From the NCBI RefSeq assembly GCF_042656585.1, contig NZ_JBHSPG010000023.1: a stretch of DNA of 64,000 nucleotides; one strand, given 5' to 3'. Numbering within the stretch: the first letter of the stretch is position 1; the number at the start of each line of letters is the position of its first letter. Below the pieces are notes generated by a model. That model saw nothing but the letters and a program-made list of their open reading frames with translations, had not been told where the DNA came from and searched no databases. Origin of the DNA: Thalassorhabdus alkalitolerans. GTDB taxonomy: Bacteria > Bacillota > Bacilli > Bacillales > Marinococcaceae. The position numbers and the translations under genes were made by a program. Of this stretch, positions 40,922 through 49,473 are shown one piece after another.

Positions 40922-41578
40922 TTACGTAACTGCTTCAAAACGTTTTAAATCATTTTTGTGCCCAATTACAATTAAAATATCATCTTTATAGATTTTGTCA
41001 TGAGCAAGCGGGGAAATATTAATATCTTTTCCTCTTCTAATTGCTAAAACAGTAACGCCATATTTGGCTCGGATATCTAAATCAATAAGCGAGCGGTTGT
41101 GTATAGAATTAGAAACGCCTATCTCCACAATGGCATATTCTTCAGATAGTTCGATAGAATCAATAACCTTATCAGAAATAAGGTGCTGGGCTATGCGGTT
41201 TCCCATGTCATGTTCGGGATGGATGATCTTATCAGCGCCTATTTTTTCTAATACTTTGTGGTGATTGTAGTTCTGGGCTTTGACCCACACTTGCTTTATA
41301 TCCATATCCTTTAAGAGCAGGGTGCATAAAATGCTGGCTTGAAGGTTATCGCCGATGGCTACGATCACATGGTCAAAATTTCCCACACCTAAGCTTCGAA
41401 GTGATTTCTCATCAGTTCCATCTGCTACTGCGCTGTGGGTAGAATAATTAACCATCTCACTGACTTTGTCTTCAACCACATCGATTGCCAGTACATCATG
41501 CCCGAGCTTATATAATTCTCTGCAGACACTTACGCCAAAACGTCCTAATCCTATGACGGCAAATTGCTTTTTCACCAT
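40922..41578 (-). CDS. ktrC: K+ uptake gating subunit KtrC (KtrA/RCK)
   Basis: Cytoplasmic RCK ring protein that gates a Ktr potassium channel, 218 residues. N-terminal Rossmann domain GLGRFGVSVCRELYKLGHDVLAID (nucleotide-binding GxGxxG) with ADGTDEKSLRSLGVGNFDHVIVAIGDN, then an RCK_C domain from about 135 (YAIVEIGVSNSIHNRSL). Bacillus RCK_C domains bind c-di-AMP, which closes the channel. The gene stands alone, as ktrC does in B. subtilis, while ktrA is followed by ktrB; hence ktrC. GAGGGGAAC precedes ATG 41578. No c-di-AMP riboswitch seen upstream. Confidence 0.9.
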   Translation of the reverse strand: MVKKQFAVIGLGRFGVSVCRELYKLGHDVLAIDVVEDKVSEMVNYSTHSAVADGTDEKSLRSLGVGNFDHVIVAIGDNLQASILCTLLLKDMDIKQVWVKAQNYNHHKVLEKIGADKIIHPEHDMGNRIAQHLISDKVIDSIELSEEYAIVEIGVSNSIHNRSLIDLDIRAKYGVTVLAIRRGKDINISPLAHDKIYKDDILIVIGHKNDLKRFEAVT

Positions 41579-41680
41579 GTTCCCCTCTTTCTTAAAACAT
41601 CCTCGCAGCACAGGTCCGGGACGGTGCGGCCCAGTCACATGCTTCTAGCTCTTACAGTCAAATAAATACTGCCACTAGAT

Positions 41681-41709
41681 ACGATAAGTGGAAAACAATG
41701 GTTTGTCAA
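41681..41709 (-). promoter_or_regulatory. Possible sigma-A promoter of ktrC
   Basis: On the minus strand TTGACA (41709-41704), 17-base spacer and TATCGT (41686-41681), about 100 bases before the ktrC start. The -10 is weak. Confidence 0.45.
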
Positions 41710-41762
41710 TTTAAGACTGGAGGGGATCCTTTTTCAGTAATGCTGTCATTCCTCAGGAAAGG

Positions 41763-42146
41763 TCAGCTATGAAGGACAGACTCTTGCTCTAATGGGGATT
41801 TTCCTTTGAAATAAGCATCCATCGAATGGCGTGCCTGCCTTTTTAAATTGGCGTTTAAGTAGCTGATTGATCCTTCGTAGCCACGGCAAGTGTACGTATA
41901 ACGGGAAAACATTCCATCATTCTCTACAAAAAAAGCTTTCATTTTCCGCTGGTGCATAAATGATTTCACTTTTCGTGCATCCTCATGAAGGGAGCGAAGA
42001 GATTCATTAATCAAGAGATAATAAGGATCCTTCAGCTTAAAGGGACCTTTTTCAATTAATTGCAGATCCCTCTCAAGCACTTTTTTTACAAGAGGCAGGA
42101 GAATGCTATAGTGAAGCATAATATGTTCTTCCTCTTTCACGTGCAT
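41763..42146 (-). CDS. Small protein resembling B. subtilis YhjD
   Basis: Cytoplasmic protein of 127 residues, mostly helical. Stretches such as ILLPLVKKVLERDLQLIEKGPFKLKDPYYLLINESL and RYTYTCRGYEGSISYLNANLKRQARHSMDAYF resemble what I recall of YhjD, a protein of unknown function; the match is from memory and moderate. The ATG at 42146 has AAAAGGAGTGAG upstream; an earlier in-frame ATG at 42167 has none. Single gene on the minus strand. Confidence 0.55.
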   Translation of the reverse strand: MHVKEEEHIMLHYSILLPLVKKVLERDLQLIEKGPFKLKDPYYLLINESLRSLHEDARKVKSFMHQRKMKAFFVENDGMFSRYTYTCRGYEGSISYLNANLKRQARHSMDAYFKGKSPLEQESVLHS

Positions 42147-42283
42147 GACTCTCACTCCTTTTCCCATTATACGAACGTATGTTTGTTTATTATTATAGCG
42201 ATGTGAAGATTTTTATACAAGAAAAAATTTAAGAGGGGAAAATATTGGAGGAAGAAAGGATAAGTAAGTAGGTCAAAAACCAG

Positions 42284-42319
42284 GTAAAAAAAGGCCCTCA
42301 CTCTGTTTAGGTGAGAGCC
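42284..42319 (-). terminator. Terminator of the lactate permease gene (minus strand)
   Basis: GGCTCTCACCT and AGAGTGAGGGCC pair with a mismatch around AAAC; on the minus strand TTTTTTT follows. Confidence 0.85.
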
Positions 42320-42356
42320 ATGTCATATACGAGATGATTTTGTTCCAATGCATCGT

Positions 42357-43970
42357 TTATCCAGGAAAGACAAAGTGAAACACAACAGAAAGCAAGGCTA
42401 CAAAGAAGACAGAAATAAGGGAAAAGAGAAGAGTAGGCTTAAATACTTCCGCGTCTTTTCCTTTGAGCCCTGCTGTGCTCGTCCCCAGGATAACGTTTGC
42501 CGGTGAAATAGAGTTACCGATAGCCCCGCCGGCAGACTGAGCTGCAATGAGATGAGAAAGCCTGAGCTCATCCATTGTTTGGGAAACTGAGCCGTGAAGC
42601 GGTGAAAACAAGATATTGGACGAAGTATTGGAGGATGTCATAAACGATCCTATAACCCCAATTAAACTTGCTAAAGCAACATAAACAGCAGGAGGGGAGA
42701 CTTCAGCAATACCTAAGGCGAGAACTGTTGTCTGCCCGGAGTTTTCAAGAACCTGAGTCATCGTTAAAAAGGCAGAAATGGCAAGTGATGCGCCGACAGC
42801 ATTGTCCTTAAACCCGGTGAGAATATCTTTGCCTGCCTTGTTGTTATATTTTCCTGATTTTTTATACCAGAAGTAACCAAAAATGACGGAAATGAATAAG
42901 TACATTCCTGGATGAGTCAGAGGAGCGATCGGCGAATAGGCTTCTTCAGCTTCCTGTTCAAATCCATACCCTGTTTCAACAGCTGGGAAAGGAGGGCCGA
43001 ATTCAAACTGATCAAGAAAATCATGGATAAACGGGATGCCAAGCATAAGAATGGAAAGCCCTGTTAAGACGTAGTAGGGCATAAAGGCTTTGTGCAGTCC
43101 CATGTCAGCTTTTGGCTCGTCGTCATCGGAATCACTTTCTTCGAGAATGTCAGATTCATCTTCGAGATCTGTTTTTTCCTTGTACTTGTCTCTTCTAGCC
43201 ATTAGAAATAACACACCCAGGGCTACGGCAGCTGGAACAAAGTTGCTTAAAGTCGGGTTAATCTGAGTCAAGGCAACCTGGCCGCCGCCATGGATGGCAG
43301 AAATGATAATAACGACCCAGAAGCCTTCTTTTACACCTTTCCATTTCGCAAACAGCCAGCAGATCATAAAGCCGGCAATAATATTAGGAATCCATAATAG
43401 TATACCTGTGTATAAGAGTGTAAGACTTTGTTCCTGAAGCTCAATAACGTTAATGGTTGCAATCCACCCTACGGCTAACGTGCCAAACATATTGGCCCAG
43501 GCATGACCGATAAGTGGAATAACAACGGCTGTGACAGGTTTCACGCCTAAACCGATCAGAAGAGGCGCAACAACAGCAATCGGAGCTCCAAAGCCTGCTA
43601 TTCCCTGAAGAAAAGAGGCAAACACCCAGCCAAAAGCGAGGATGAGAAACAAATAATTACGGCTATGTTCCTGGATTCCTTCTCGTATGGCAGTAAAGGC
43701 TCCTGCTTCTTTTGTCGTTTGATAAAGAAGAAGGGCAGGCCAGACGACAAGAAGAATAAAGAAAGCATCCCACAGCCCCTGACCGACACCTACAGCCACG
43801 TTATCGAGCGGGGCCTCGTATAATAGAAAGGCTGAAGCGGCAGCAACAGCCAGAGCAACCCCGCCGGCTAACTGTCCGGACCACTTCAGCACAACAAGCA
43901 TGATTAAGAGAAGCACCAGGGGCAGTACAGCTACGCCCCAGTGCAGAAAATCTACCGGTAGTTCTTCCAT
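42357..43970 (-). CDS. L-lactate permease (LctP family)
   Basis: Membrane carrier of the lactate permease family, 537 residues with about 13 helices. Marks: VVWPALLLYQTTKEAGAF, FGWVFASFLQGIAGFGAPIAVVAPLLIGLG, GHAWANMFGTLAVGW, and near the end GVIGSFMTSSNTSSNILF with SAGGAIGNSISPANVILG. A cytoplasmic acidic loop (about 275-295, DEESDILEESDSDDDEP) is longer than usual. Start ATG 43970 with TTGGAGG upstream; a TTG five codons earlier overlaps the ribosome site. Glycolate or other 2-hydroxy acids are alternatives. It follows the gamma-glutamyltransferase gene by 31 bases and may be co-transcribed. Confidence 0.9.
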   Translation of the reverse strand: MEELPVDFLHWGVAVLPLVLLLIMLVVLKWSGQLAGGVALAVAAASAFLLYEAPLDNVAVGVGQGLWDAFFILLVVWPALLLYQTTKEAGAFTAIREGIQEHSRNYLFLILAFGWVFASFLQGIAGFGAPIAVVAPLLIGLGVKPVTAVVIPLIGHAWANMFGTLAVGWIATINVIELQEQSLTLLYTGILLWIPNIIAGFMICWLFAKWKGVKEGFWVVIIISAIHGGGQVALTQINPTLSNFVPAAVALGVLFLMARRDKYKEKTDLEDESDILEESDSDDDEPKADMGLHKAFMPYYVLTGLSILMLGIPFIHDFLDQFEFGPPFPAVETGYGFEQEAEEAYSPIAPLTHPGMYLFISVIFGYFWYKKSGKYNNKAGKDILTGFKDNAVGASLAISAFLTMTQVLENSGQTTVLALGIAEVSPPAVYVALASLIGVIGSFMTSSNTSSNILFSPLHGSVSQTMDELRLSHLIAAQSAGGAIGNSISPANVILGTSTAGLKGKDAEVFKPTLLFSLISVFFVALLSVVFHFVFPG

Positions 43971-44000
43971 GATGCAAACCTCCAATGTAAGATTAGAATA

Positions 44001-45656
44001 TTACCAGGATAAAGCAATCCCGTCTCCTCTAGGATCAGCCCCGGCACTATAGACTCCGGTTTTCTCATCGATCACAATGCCTTGAGCATGTCCCATTTGC
44101 TGAGAAAAGCTCTCAGCTTTTTCAATTTCGTGGCCGCGGTTTGCAAGTTCCCCCGCTATCGAATCTGGTATTCTGCTTTCTAGCTTTAAAGAGGAGCTGT
44201 CCTCACCCCATGTGCGGCCGTAAAGCCACCGAGGTGCTTCGATAGCCTGTTGGATGTCATAACCAAACTCCACTACGCGGGTGAACAAAGCGGCCTGGGT
44301 CTGTGGCTGTCCTTCTCCTCCCATGGTTCCAAACAGCATAAAGGGCTTGCCTTCTTTAGTAGCCATCGCTGGTATAATAGTATGAAAGGTTCTTTTTTCA
44401 GGCTCTAATGCATTTGGATGCTCAGCATCAAGCTCAAAGAAGGAACCGCGGTTTTGTAAAAGAATCCCTGTATCTTCAGGAACGAATCCTGAACCAAACT
44501 CATGGTAAATACTTTGAATCAATGAGCAGGCATTTCCTTCGCTGTCAACAGCTGCCATGAATGTTGTATCCTTGCTTGTACTCACCTTTGGCATTTCCGG
44601 AAGCTTGTCTAATGGGTAAGCTTTTCTCCAATCAAGTTTTTCAAAGATTTTATCGGTATGCTCTTCAGAAAGCAGCTTTTTAACAGGAATTGACAAGAAT
44701 TCAGGATCTGTTACCCATTCGTCTCGATAATGAAAAGACAGCTTGGCGGCTTCTGCCATGAGGTGATAATAGTCCGGAGTGTGATCCCCAATGGAGGGAA
44801 GGTCAAATTTCTTTAACACGTTTAACATCATTAATGTAGCCAGACCTTGAGTATTAGGGTGAAGCTCATGGATTTCATAAGAACCATACGACGTCGAGGC
44901 TGGTTTTTCCCAGGTAGACTCGTGATTGGAGAAATCCTCAAGTGTAAGGACTCCGCCTTCTTCTTGAAGACTTTGAACAATCTTTTCCGCGAGATCTCCC
45001 TGGTAGAAAACTTCTGCTCCTTTTTCCGCAATCAAAGCAAGCGATTGTGCAAGATCAGGCTGTTTGAAAACCGCTCCTTCAGCGACAGGCTTCCCGTCAG
45101 GAAGAAAGATGTCAGCTGTTTTGGGATGCTGACTCAGCACCTCCTGTTTATCAAAGATAAACTGAGCTACCTTAGAAGAGAGAGGAAACCCATTTTGGGC
45201 ATAATGAATGGCATCAGTAAACAAATCCTTCCATTTTATTCGTCCATATTGCTGGTGAAGGTCTTCCCACGCCTTTACAGTACCAGGGACCGTATTAGAG
45301 GACAGAGGGCCTCGGTCGGGGATTTCGTCATAACCTTTTTCTTTGTAAAAACCAATAGCAGCCTTCCGGCCTGATCTGCCGCTGCCATTGATAGCTTGAA
45401 TATTTGATTCTTTCCTGTCTGAAATGATGGAAAATAAATCTCCGCCTAGACCTGCCATATGAGGGAGGACTACACATAAGACTGCATTCATACTGATCGC
45501 AGCATCTACCGCATGTCCTCCTTGCTGAAGAATTGATTTTCCTGCCTGAGTGGCAAGATAATGGGGAGAGGTCACAGCTCCCTGTGTTCCTCGGACGGCA
45601 GGACGTCCCGTCTGGGTAAACTCGTGACGGCCTCCTTTTTTTACGTGGCTTTCCAT
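44001..45656 (-). CDS. Gamma-glutamyltransferase-like hydrolase (YwrD type)
   Basis: Ntn-hydrolase of the gamma-glutamyltranspeptidase family, 551 residues. The precursor is expected to cleave itself before the Thr of KDTTFMAAVD (around residue 360), giving large and small subunits. Other marks: GGHAVDAAISMNAVLCVVLPHMAGLGGDLF, ELHPNTQGLATLMMLN, GNACSLIQSIYHEFGSGFV and FGTMGGEGQPQTQ. There is no signal peptide, so it is the cytosolic YwrD type rather than secreted GGT. AAGGAGGTTTTT supports ATG 45656. Substrate could be glutathione, gamma-glutamyl amides or an antibiotic-like acyl group. Confidence 0.9.
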   Translation of the reverse strand: MESHVKKGGRHEFTQTGRPAVRGTQGAVTSPHYLATQAGKSILQQGGHAVDAAISMNAVLCVVLPHMAGLGGDLFSIISDRKESNIQAINGSGRSGRKAAIGFYKEKGYDEIPDRGPLSSNTVPGTVKAWEDLHQQYGRIKWKDLFTDAIHYAQNGFPLSSKVAQFIFDKQEVLSQHPKTADIFLPDGKPVAEGAVFKQPDLAQSLALIAEKGAEVFYQGDLAEKIVQSLQEEGGVLTLEDFSNHESTWEKPASTSYGSYEIHELHPNTQGLATLMMLNVLKKFDLPSIGDHTPDYYHLMAEAAKLSFHYRDEWVTDPEFLSIPVKKLLSEEHTDKIFEKLDWRKAYPLDKLPEMPKVSTSKDTTFMAAVDSEGNACSLIQSIYHEFGSGFVPEDTGILLQNRGSFFELDAEHPNALEPEKRTFHTIIPAMATKEGKPFMLFGTMGGEGQPQTQAALFTRVVEFGYDIQQAIEAPRWLYGRTWGEDSSSLKLESRIPDSIAGELANRGHEIEKAESFSQQMGHAQGIVIDEKTGVYSAGADPRGDGIALSW

Positions 45657-45799
45657 AGTAAAAACCTCCTTCTGGCATAAATAATTGCTAAATATAGGAA
45701 ATTGCTCCTATAGTGCTTTCTGCAGAGTGTATTTCCTTCCTATAAGAATTAAAAACATTGAAACGAAAAAAACTAGAAATTAAGAAAGGGAGAAATAAA

Positions 45800-46438
45800 A
45801 TGAAAATAAAAGTTTTATGTTCAGGGTTTGAGCCTTTTGGAGGCTTGGAAGTCAATCCAACAGTGCAGCTGGTTAAAGAGCTGGAAGAACAGCAGCCGTG
45901 GGCCAATATAGAGTTTAAAAGCATACAGCTGCCTGTCATATATGAAACGTGCGCCCAATCACTGCTTGAGGCAATAGAGAAAGAAAAACCTGATATTATC
46001 ATTTCCTGCGGGCTCGCTTATGGCAGAAGTGCTATCAGTCTTGAGAGGATAGGGATCAATATTCAAGACACAAAGGGAGAAGGTGAAAAAGGGGACAACA
46101 CGGGAGAAAAGCCAGTGGACAAACCTATTCAAATGAACGGTCCGGACGGTTTATTTTCAACTCTCCCCCTTCGGAAGATGTTGGAGGCTCTTCAGCAAAA
46201 CGGAATACCGGCTGAGATTTCAAATACAGCAGGTACATATATTTGTAATACCACTTTATACCAGGTTCTTTATTTTCTTAGAGAAAAAGAAATAACGGCC
46301 AAAGCAGGGTTTATCCACTTCCCTGCCACCCCGGAGATGACCTTGGCCCGCCCTCATCTTCCTTCCATGACATTTACTTATCAAAAAAAAGCATTAATGA
46401 TAGCCGTACAAGCAGCCGCAGAAGGCTATTACAGGTAA
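45800..46438 (+). CDS. pcp: Pyrrolidone-carboxylate peptidase (pyroglutamyl peptidase I)
   Basis: Cytosolic cysteine peptidase removing N-terminal pyroglutamate, 212 residues. Catalytic triad Glu82 (SLERIGIN), Cys149 (GTYICNTTLY) and His173 (FIHFPATPE), matching the B. amyloliquefaciens enzyme closely in spacing. N-terminus VLCSGFEPFGGLEVNPT is the family hallmark. ATG 45800 follows AAAGGGAGA; an upstream in-frame ATG lacks a site. Divergent from the gamma-glutamyltransferase gene, so both neighbours act on gamma-glutamyl or pyroglutamyl groups. Confidence 0.96.
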   Translation: MKIKVLCSGFEPFGGLEVNPTVQLVKELEEQQPWANIEFKSIQLPVIYETCAQSLLEAIEKEKPDIIISCGLAYGRSAISLERIGINIQDTKGEGEKGDNTGEKPVDKPIQMNGPDGLFSTLPLRKMLEALQQNGIPAEISNTAGTYICNTTLYQVLYFLREKEITAKAGFIHFPATPEMTLARPHLPSMTFTYQKKALMIAVQAAAEGYYR

Positions 46439-46741
46439 ACAAGCATCAGGTATATAGATACAAGTCGTTTTGAAACGAAAGGAGAAGGGTAGACACAAAA
46501 CAAGTTCATAATTCCAGAATATATTCAGGGTAAGGAGAGGAAAAATTCAGCTGGAAAGAGAAGTAATTACGTACTTCAGGAATGGCAACACCCGTTATGC
46601 ATGTAATTTTTTAGAAAAAAGTAAAGAGAACAGGTATAAGTAAGGCCCATTGGAAATAATTTTATAAACAACAACAATTTTACATCTATGAAAAAACAGC
46701 CCAGAGGCTTAAGTAATTATTCCTGAAGACCAAATGAAAGA
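46439..46741 (+). other. Gene-poor stretch between pcp and the IDEAL gene
   Basis: No terminator or riboswitch is recognisable in the 438 bases after pcp. One suggestive frame (46551-46643, 30 codons, LEREVITYFRNGNTRYACNF...) follows AAGGAGAGG but has only CTG or ATT as possible starts. The last third carries the sigma-B-type promoter of the next gene. Confidence 0.4.
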
Positions 46742-46767
46742 GTTTAAGGCAAGCGTCAGGCGGGTAT
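46742..46767 (+). promoter_or_regulatory. Perfect sigma-B promoter of the IDEAL-domain gene
   Basis: GTTTAA (46742-46747), a 14-base spacer and GGGTAT (46762-46767) equal the Bacillus sigma-B consensus. The start near 46775 gives a leader of about 100 bases. Confidence 0.82.
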
Positions 46768-46876
46768 CTTTTAATTAACAATTAAAAAAACATCCGAGCC
46801 TCTACATCCGCGCGTCACCCGCCAATTCATAGGGAAACGAAACTATATTTCGGTTCAGATAGGGGGTTCGACGAAC

Positions 46877-47176
46877 ATGCTACATCCAACACATGAACAG
46901 CACTTTATGAAAAAAGTAAAGTCCATGAAGCATGGCAGACGTCCGACTAGACAGGTCCTTCAATCACTGTACGCAAAAATGATGATGGAATACGCCGTCT
47001 TTAACTTTAATAAAGAGCGGTTGCAGCGCATGATTGATGAGGCATTGGATGAAAGAGATGAATCTAGATTTTTAGTACTGACTGAAAGCTATTACGACCT
47101 CATGGAAAATTACAAACACGGAAAAGTAATATCTGAGCAGGGCTATGAATTAGAGCTAGATTTTGATACTAATTAG
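46877..47176 (+). CDS. IDEAL-domain protein
   Basis: Cytoplasmic protein of 99 residues. The C-terminal half has the IDEAL motif region LQRMIDEALDERDESRFLVLTESYYDLME, a short helical element found in Bacillus proteins such as YpiB and ComK that mediates protein-protein contacts. The N-terminus is basic (MKKVKSMKHGRRPTRQ). A GATAGGGGG site precedes the ATG. Monocistronic: sigma-B promoter upstream, terminator just after. A stress-induced adaptor is the reasonable guess. Confidence 0.8.
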   Translation: MLHPTHEQHFMKKVKSMKHGRRPTRQVLQSLYAKMMMEYAVFNFNKERLQRMIDEALDERDESRFLVLTESYYDLMENYKHGKVISEQGYELELDFDTN

Positions 47177-47177
47177 A

Positions 47178-47212
47178 AGCGCCGCCCCTAACACGGGGCA
47201 GCGTTTTTTTTG
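47178..47212 (+). terminator. Terminator after the IDEAL gene
   Basis: GCGCCGCCCC and GGGGCAGCG pair around TAACAC, followed by a run of eight T. Confidence 0.88.
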
Positions 47213-47381
47213 AGCTGAGGCTTTGTTCTTCTTCTTGGAAAGGATAGCAATAAAATATATACTTGTAACAAAGACTATGATTATTGGGTTGTGGATCAGT
47301 GACACGGTTTGTTTGTATAGCCAAAATATACATCACAATAAAGCAAATCGGTAATAGAGAACATGGTGAGGTGACACAAAG

Positions 47382-47921
47382 ATGATCTTATCAGATCAAA
47401 CGATACGAGAAATGATGGAGGAAGGCAGCTTAGCCATTACTCCAATGACAGAGCATCAAATTCAGCCCGCTTCTGTAGATATCCGCTTGGGAACACATTT
47501 CTTAAAAATAGATGAAAATTCTATTGAATCCATTGCCTTAGACAAACCAGCAAAGTATGTAGAATTTGAAAGTGAAGAAGTAGTCATCCCTCCAAATTCT
47601 TTTTTACTGGCAACTACTACGGAGTACATAAAGCTCCCTGATCACTTAACAGCATTTGTTGAGGGGAGAAGTTCTATAGGAAGGATGGGGCTGTTTATTC
47701 AAAATGCAGGCTGGGTTGATCCTGGATTTGAAGGAGAAATTACATTAGAGCTCTACAATGCAAATCGCCTTCCTATCCGTTTGACCTCAGGCCGAAGAAT
47801 AGCCCAGCTGGTGTTTGCGTTAATGGATAAAAAAGCAGGCCATCCATACAGTGGAAAGTACCAGGGGCAGCGAAACGCAGTTGGAAGCCAGGTATATTTA
47901 GATAAAGAAGCAAATGAATAG
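47382..47921 (+). CDS. dcd: dCTP deaminase
   Basis: Trimeric enzyme converting dCTP to dUTP, or directly to dUMP in bifunctional forms, 179 residues. Marks: QPASVDIRLGTHF, FLLATTTEYIKLP, VEGRSSIGRMGLFIQNAGWVDPGFEGEITLEL with the catalytic Glu, and the C-terminal GQRNAVGSQVYLD lid. Length matches short bacterial Dcd. AGGTGACA precedes the ATG. B. subtilis relies on a different deaminase route, so this gene suits more distant Bacillaceae. Single gene ended by a terminator. Confidence 0.93.
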   Translation: MILSDQTIREMMEEGSLAITPMTEHQIQPASVDIRLGTHFLKIDENSIESIALDKPAKYVEFESEEVVIPPNSFLLATTTEYIKLPDHLTAFVEGRSSIGRMGLFIQNAGWVDPGFEGEITLELYNANRLPIRLTSGRRIAQLVFALMDKKAGHPYSGKYQGQRNAVGSQVYLDKEANE

Positions 47922-47930
47922 GGAAACTTG

Positions 47931-47957
47931 AAAAAGAGGCGGAGGCCTCTTTTTTTG
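47931..47957 (+). terminator. Terminator after dcd
   Basis: AAAAAGAGGC and GCCTCTTTTTT pair around GGAG. Confidence 0.9.
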
Positions 47958-48010
47958 TTAGAAAAGCGGTACATATGGGGAGAAATTGATAGGAACACTA
48001 GGCGTGAGAA

Positions 48011-48019
48011 TGCTATAAT
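48011..48019 (+). promoter_or_regulatory. Extended -10 element upstream of the queC leader
   Basis: TGC-TATAAT is an extended -10 element; the -35 (AGGAAC region) is poor. A start near 48026 would give a leader of about 335 bases before queC. Confidence 0.5.
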
Positions 48020-48025
48020 GGACGA

Positions 48026-48361
48026 TGGTGTTTTTTTACGTTATGATGTAAAAATATTTAAGAATGCTGACTAAGAGAGAATTGTGATCTCTTCATTGTA
48101 AGGCTCTGCTTAAAAACCACTGTGGTTTTGCTGTAAGCTTCACCTGGCTGCTTTTCAATCTTGCCGGATATTGAGGCTGCCTGTTTTCAGGAAACCTCTT
48201 ACGGATGCAGAAATGCTCCACAGAGAGGGAGGGCTGAAAGCTTAAGACTGCACGACCATTGATTTTTAGCGGGGCCCATTATAAATTTCAGGCAGCTTGT
48301 TTTGAATAAGACTGCGTTAGGTATAAGTGCATGACTTGTAGAGAGAAAGGAAGGAAGCGCG
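48026..48361 (+). ncRNA. Structured leader of unknown class upstream of queCDEF
   Basis: About 335 bases without a gene. Three hairpins follow each other: AAGAGA/TCTCTT (48073-48093), AAAACCAC-T-GTGGTTTT (48113-48129) and GAGG-ctg-CCTG-tttt-CAGG-aaa-CCTC (48173-48198). Further short pairings are likely between 48200 and 48350. It does not match the preQ1-I, preQ1-II or T-box patterns I know. It ends at the AAAGGAAGGAAG ribosome site of queC. Confidence 0.4.
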
Positions 48362-49027
48362 ATGAGTTTCCAGGAGGATAAAGCTGTAGTAGTCTTTAGC
48401 GGCGGCCAAGACAGCACTACATGCCTTTTTTGGGCTTTAGAGCGGTTTAAAGAGGTAAGTGCTGTTACGTTTCAATATGGACAGCGTCACAGCAATGAAA
48501 TTGATGTTGCAAAGGATATTGCCAAAGAGCTTGGAGTTGAACACCATGTGCTGGATATGGAATTACTGAACCAGCTGTCACCAAGCGCTCTTACTCGGGC
48601 GGATATCGAGATGGAAGAAGGAAAAGACGGCCAGCCGCCCAATACATTTGTAGAGGGAAGAAATCTGCTATTCTTGTCCTTTGCCGCCATTTTTGCAAAG
48701 CAGCAGGGCGCAAAACATGTAATTACAGGAGTATGTGAAACAGATTATAGCGGTTATCCGGACTGCCGGGATATATTTATCAAGTCTTTAAACGTTTCAT
48801 TAAACTTATCAATGGACAATGAATTTGTTCTCCATACGCCTCTCATGTGGCTTGATAAAGCAGAGACATGGAAGCTTGCTGATAAAATGGGAAGACTTGA
48901 TTATGTAAAGAATAAGACACTCACATGCTACGAGGGAATTCGTGGTGATGGCTGCGGCGAGTGTCCCGCATGTGTGCTTCGTCAAAGAGGCTATCAACAA
49001 TATATAGAGGCAAAGGGGAGTGAGTAA
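48362..49027 (+). CDS. queC: 7-cyano-7-deazaguanine synthase QueC
   Basis: Converts 7-carboxy-7-deazaguanine to preQ0 using ATP and ammonia, in queuosine synthesis; 221 residues. Marks: PP-loop VVVFSGGQDSTTCLFWAL (9-26), FQYGQRH, FVEGRNLLFLSFAAIFA, and the zinc motif GDGCGECPACVLRQRGYQ near the end. First gene of queC-queD-queE-queF, with 2 bases to queD. AAAGGAAGGAAG precedes the ATG. Confidence 0.97.
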   Translation: MSFQEDKAVVVFSGGQDSTTCLFWALERFKEVSAVTFQYGQRHSNEIDVAKDIAKELGVEHHVLDMELLNQLSPSALTRADIEMEEGKDGQPPNTFVEGRNLLFLSFAAIFAKQQGAKHVITGVCETDYSGYPDCRDIFIKSLNVSLNLSMDNEFVLHTPLMWLDKAETWKLADKMGRLDYVKNKTLTCYEGIRGDGCGECPACVLRQRGYQQYIEAKGSE

Positions 49028-49029
49028 TT

Positions 49030-49473
49030 ATGCTTTACCAATCCTATCCCCAAGTAAACCATCAATTTCGATATGAACTTAATAAGGACATGCATATGGC
49101 TGCCGCTCACTTTATTCCTAATGAGCAGGCAGGCAAGTGTCAGGATATTCATGGTCACACGTATGTCATCAACGTTACGATAGCGGGAGACAGCCTTGAT
49201 GAATCAGGATTTTTAGTTAATTTTCAATTATTGAAAGAAATTGTTCATAAACGGTATGATCATACATTATTGAATGACCATGATGAATATGCTTCTCAAG
49301 AAGATCCTAATCAATTTCCTACGACTGAAGTAGTGGCTCGTGTGATCTGGGAAAGAATCCAAAAGGAACTTGACCAGCGTTTGAATAAGCCGCGCTGCCT
49401 CCAGGTCTTTGTTCGGGAAACGCCGACAAGTTACGTGGTATACAGGCCGAAGGAGGAGGATTTCTCTGAATGA
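49030..49473 (+). CDS. queD: 6-carboxy-5,6,7,8-tetrahydropterin synthase QueD
   Basis: Converts 7,8-dihydroneopterin triphosphate to 6-carboxytetrahydropterin, 147 residues. Zinc histidines occur in AAHFIPNEQAGKCQDIHGHTY, which also has the catalytic Cys; LVNFQLLKEIVHKRYDHTLLND holds the conserved Asp and His. QueD-type rather than PTPS-type by length and by the queC and queE neighbours. Its stop overlaps the queE start by 4 bases. The AAAGGGGAGTGAG site lies in the queC tail. Confidence 0.95.
   Translation: MLYQSYPQVNHQFRYELNKDMHMAAAHFIPNEQAGKCQDIHGHTYVINVTIAGDSLDESGFLVNFQLLKEIVHKRYDHTLLNDHDEYASQEDPNQFPTTEVVARVIWERIQKELDQRLNKPRCLQVFVRETPTSYVVYRPKEEDFSE

Noticed and set aside
41579..41760. 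c-di-AMP (ydaO) riboswitch before ktrC
   Set aside because: The conserved GGATCGCTGAACCC-like start and later blocks are missing.
47958..48361. preQ1-I riboswitch before queC
   Set aside because: No C-rich loop with an A-rich tail (CCCUCUAUAAAAAACUAA type) is present, so the leader is listed as unclassified instead.
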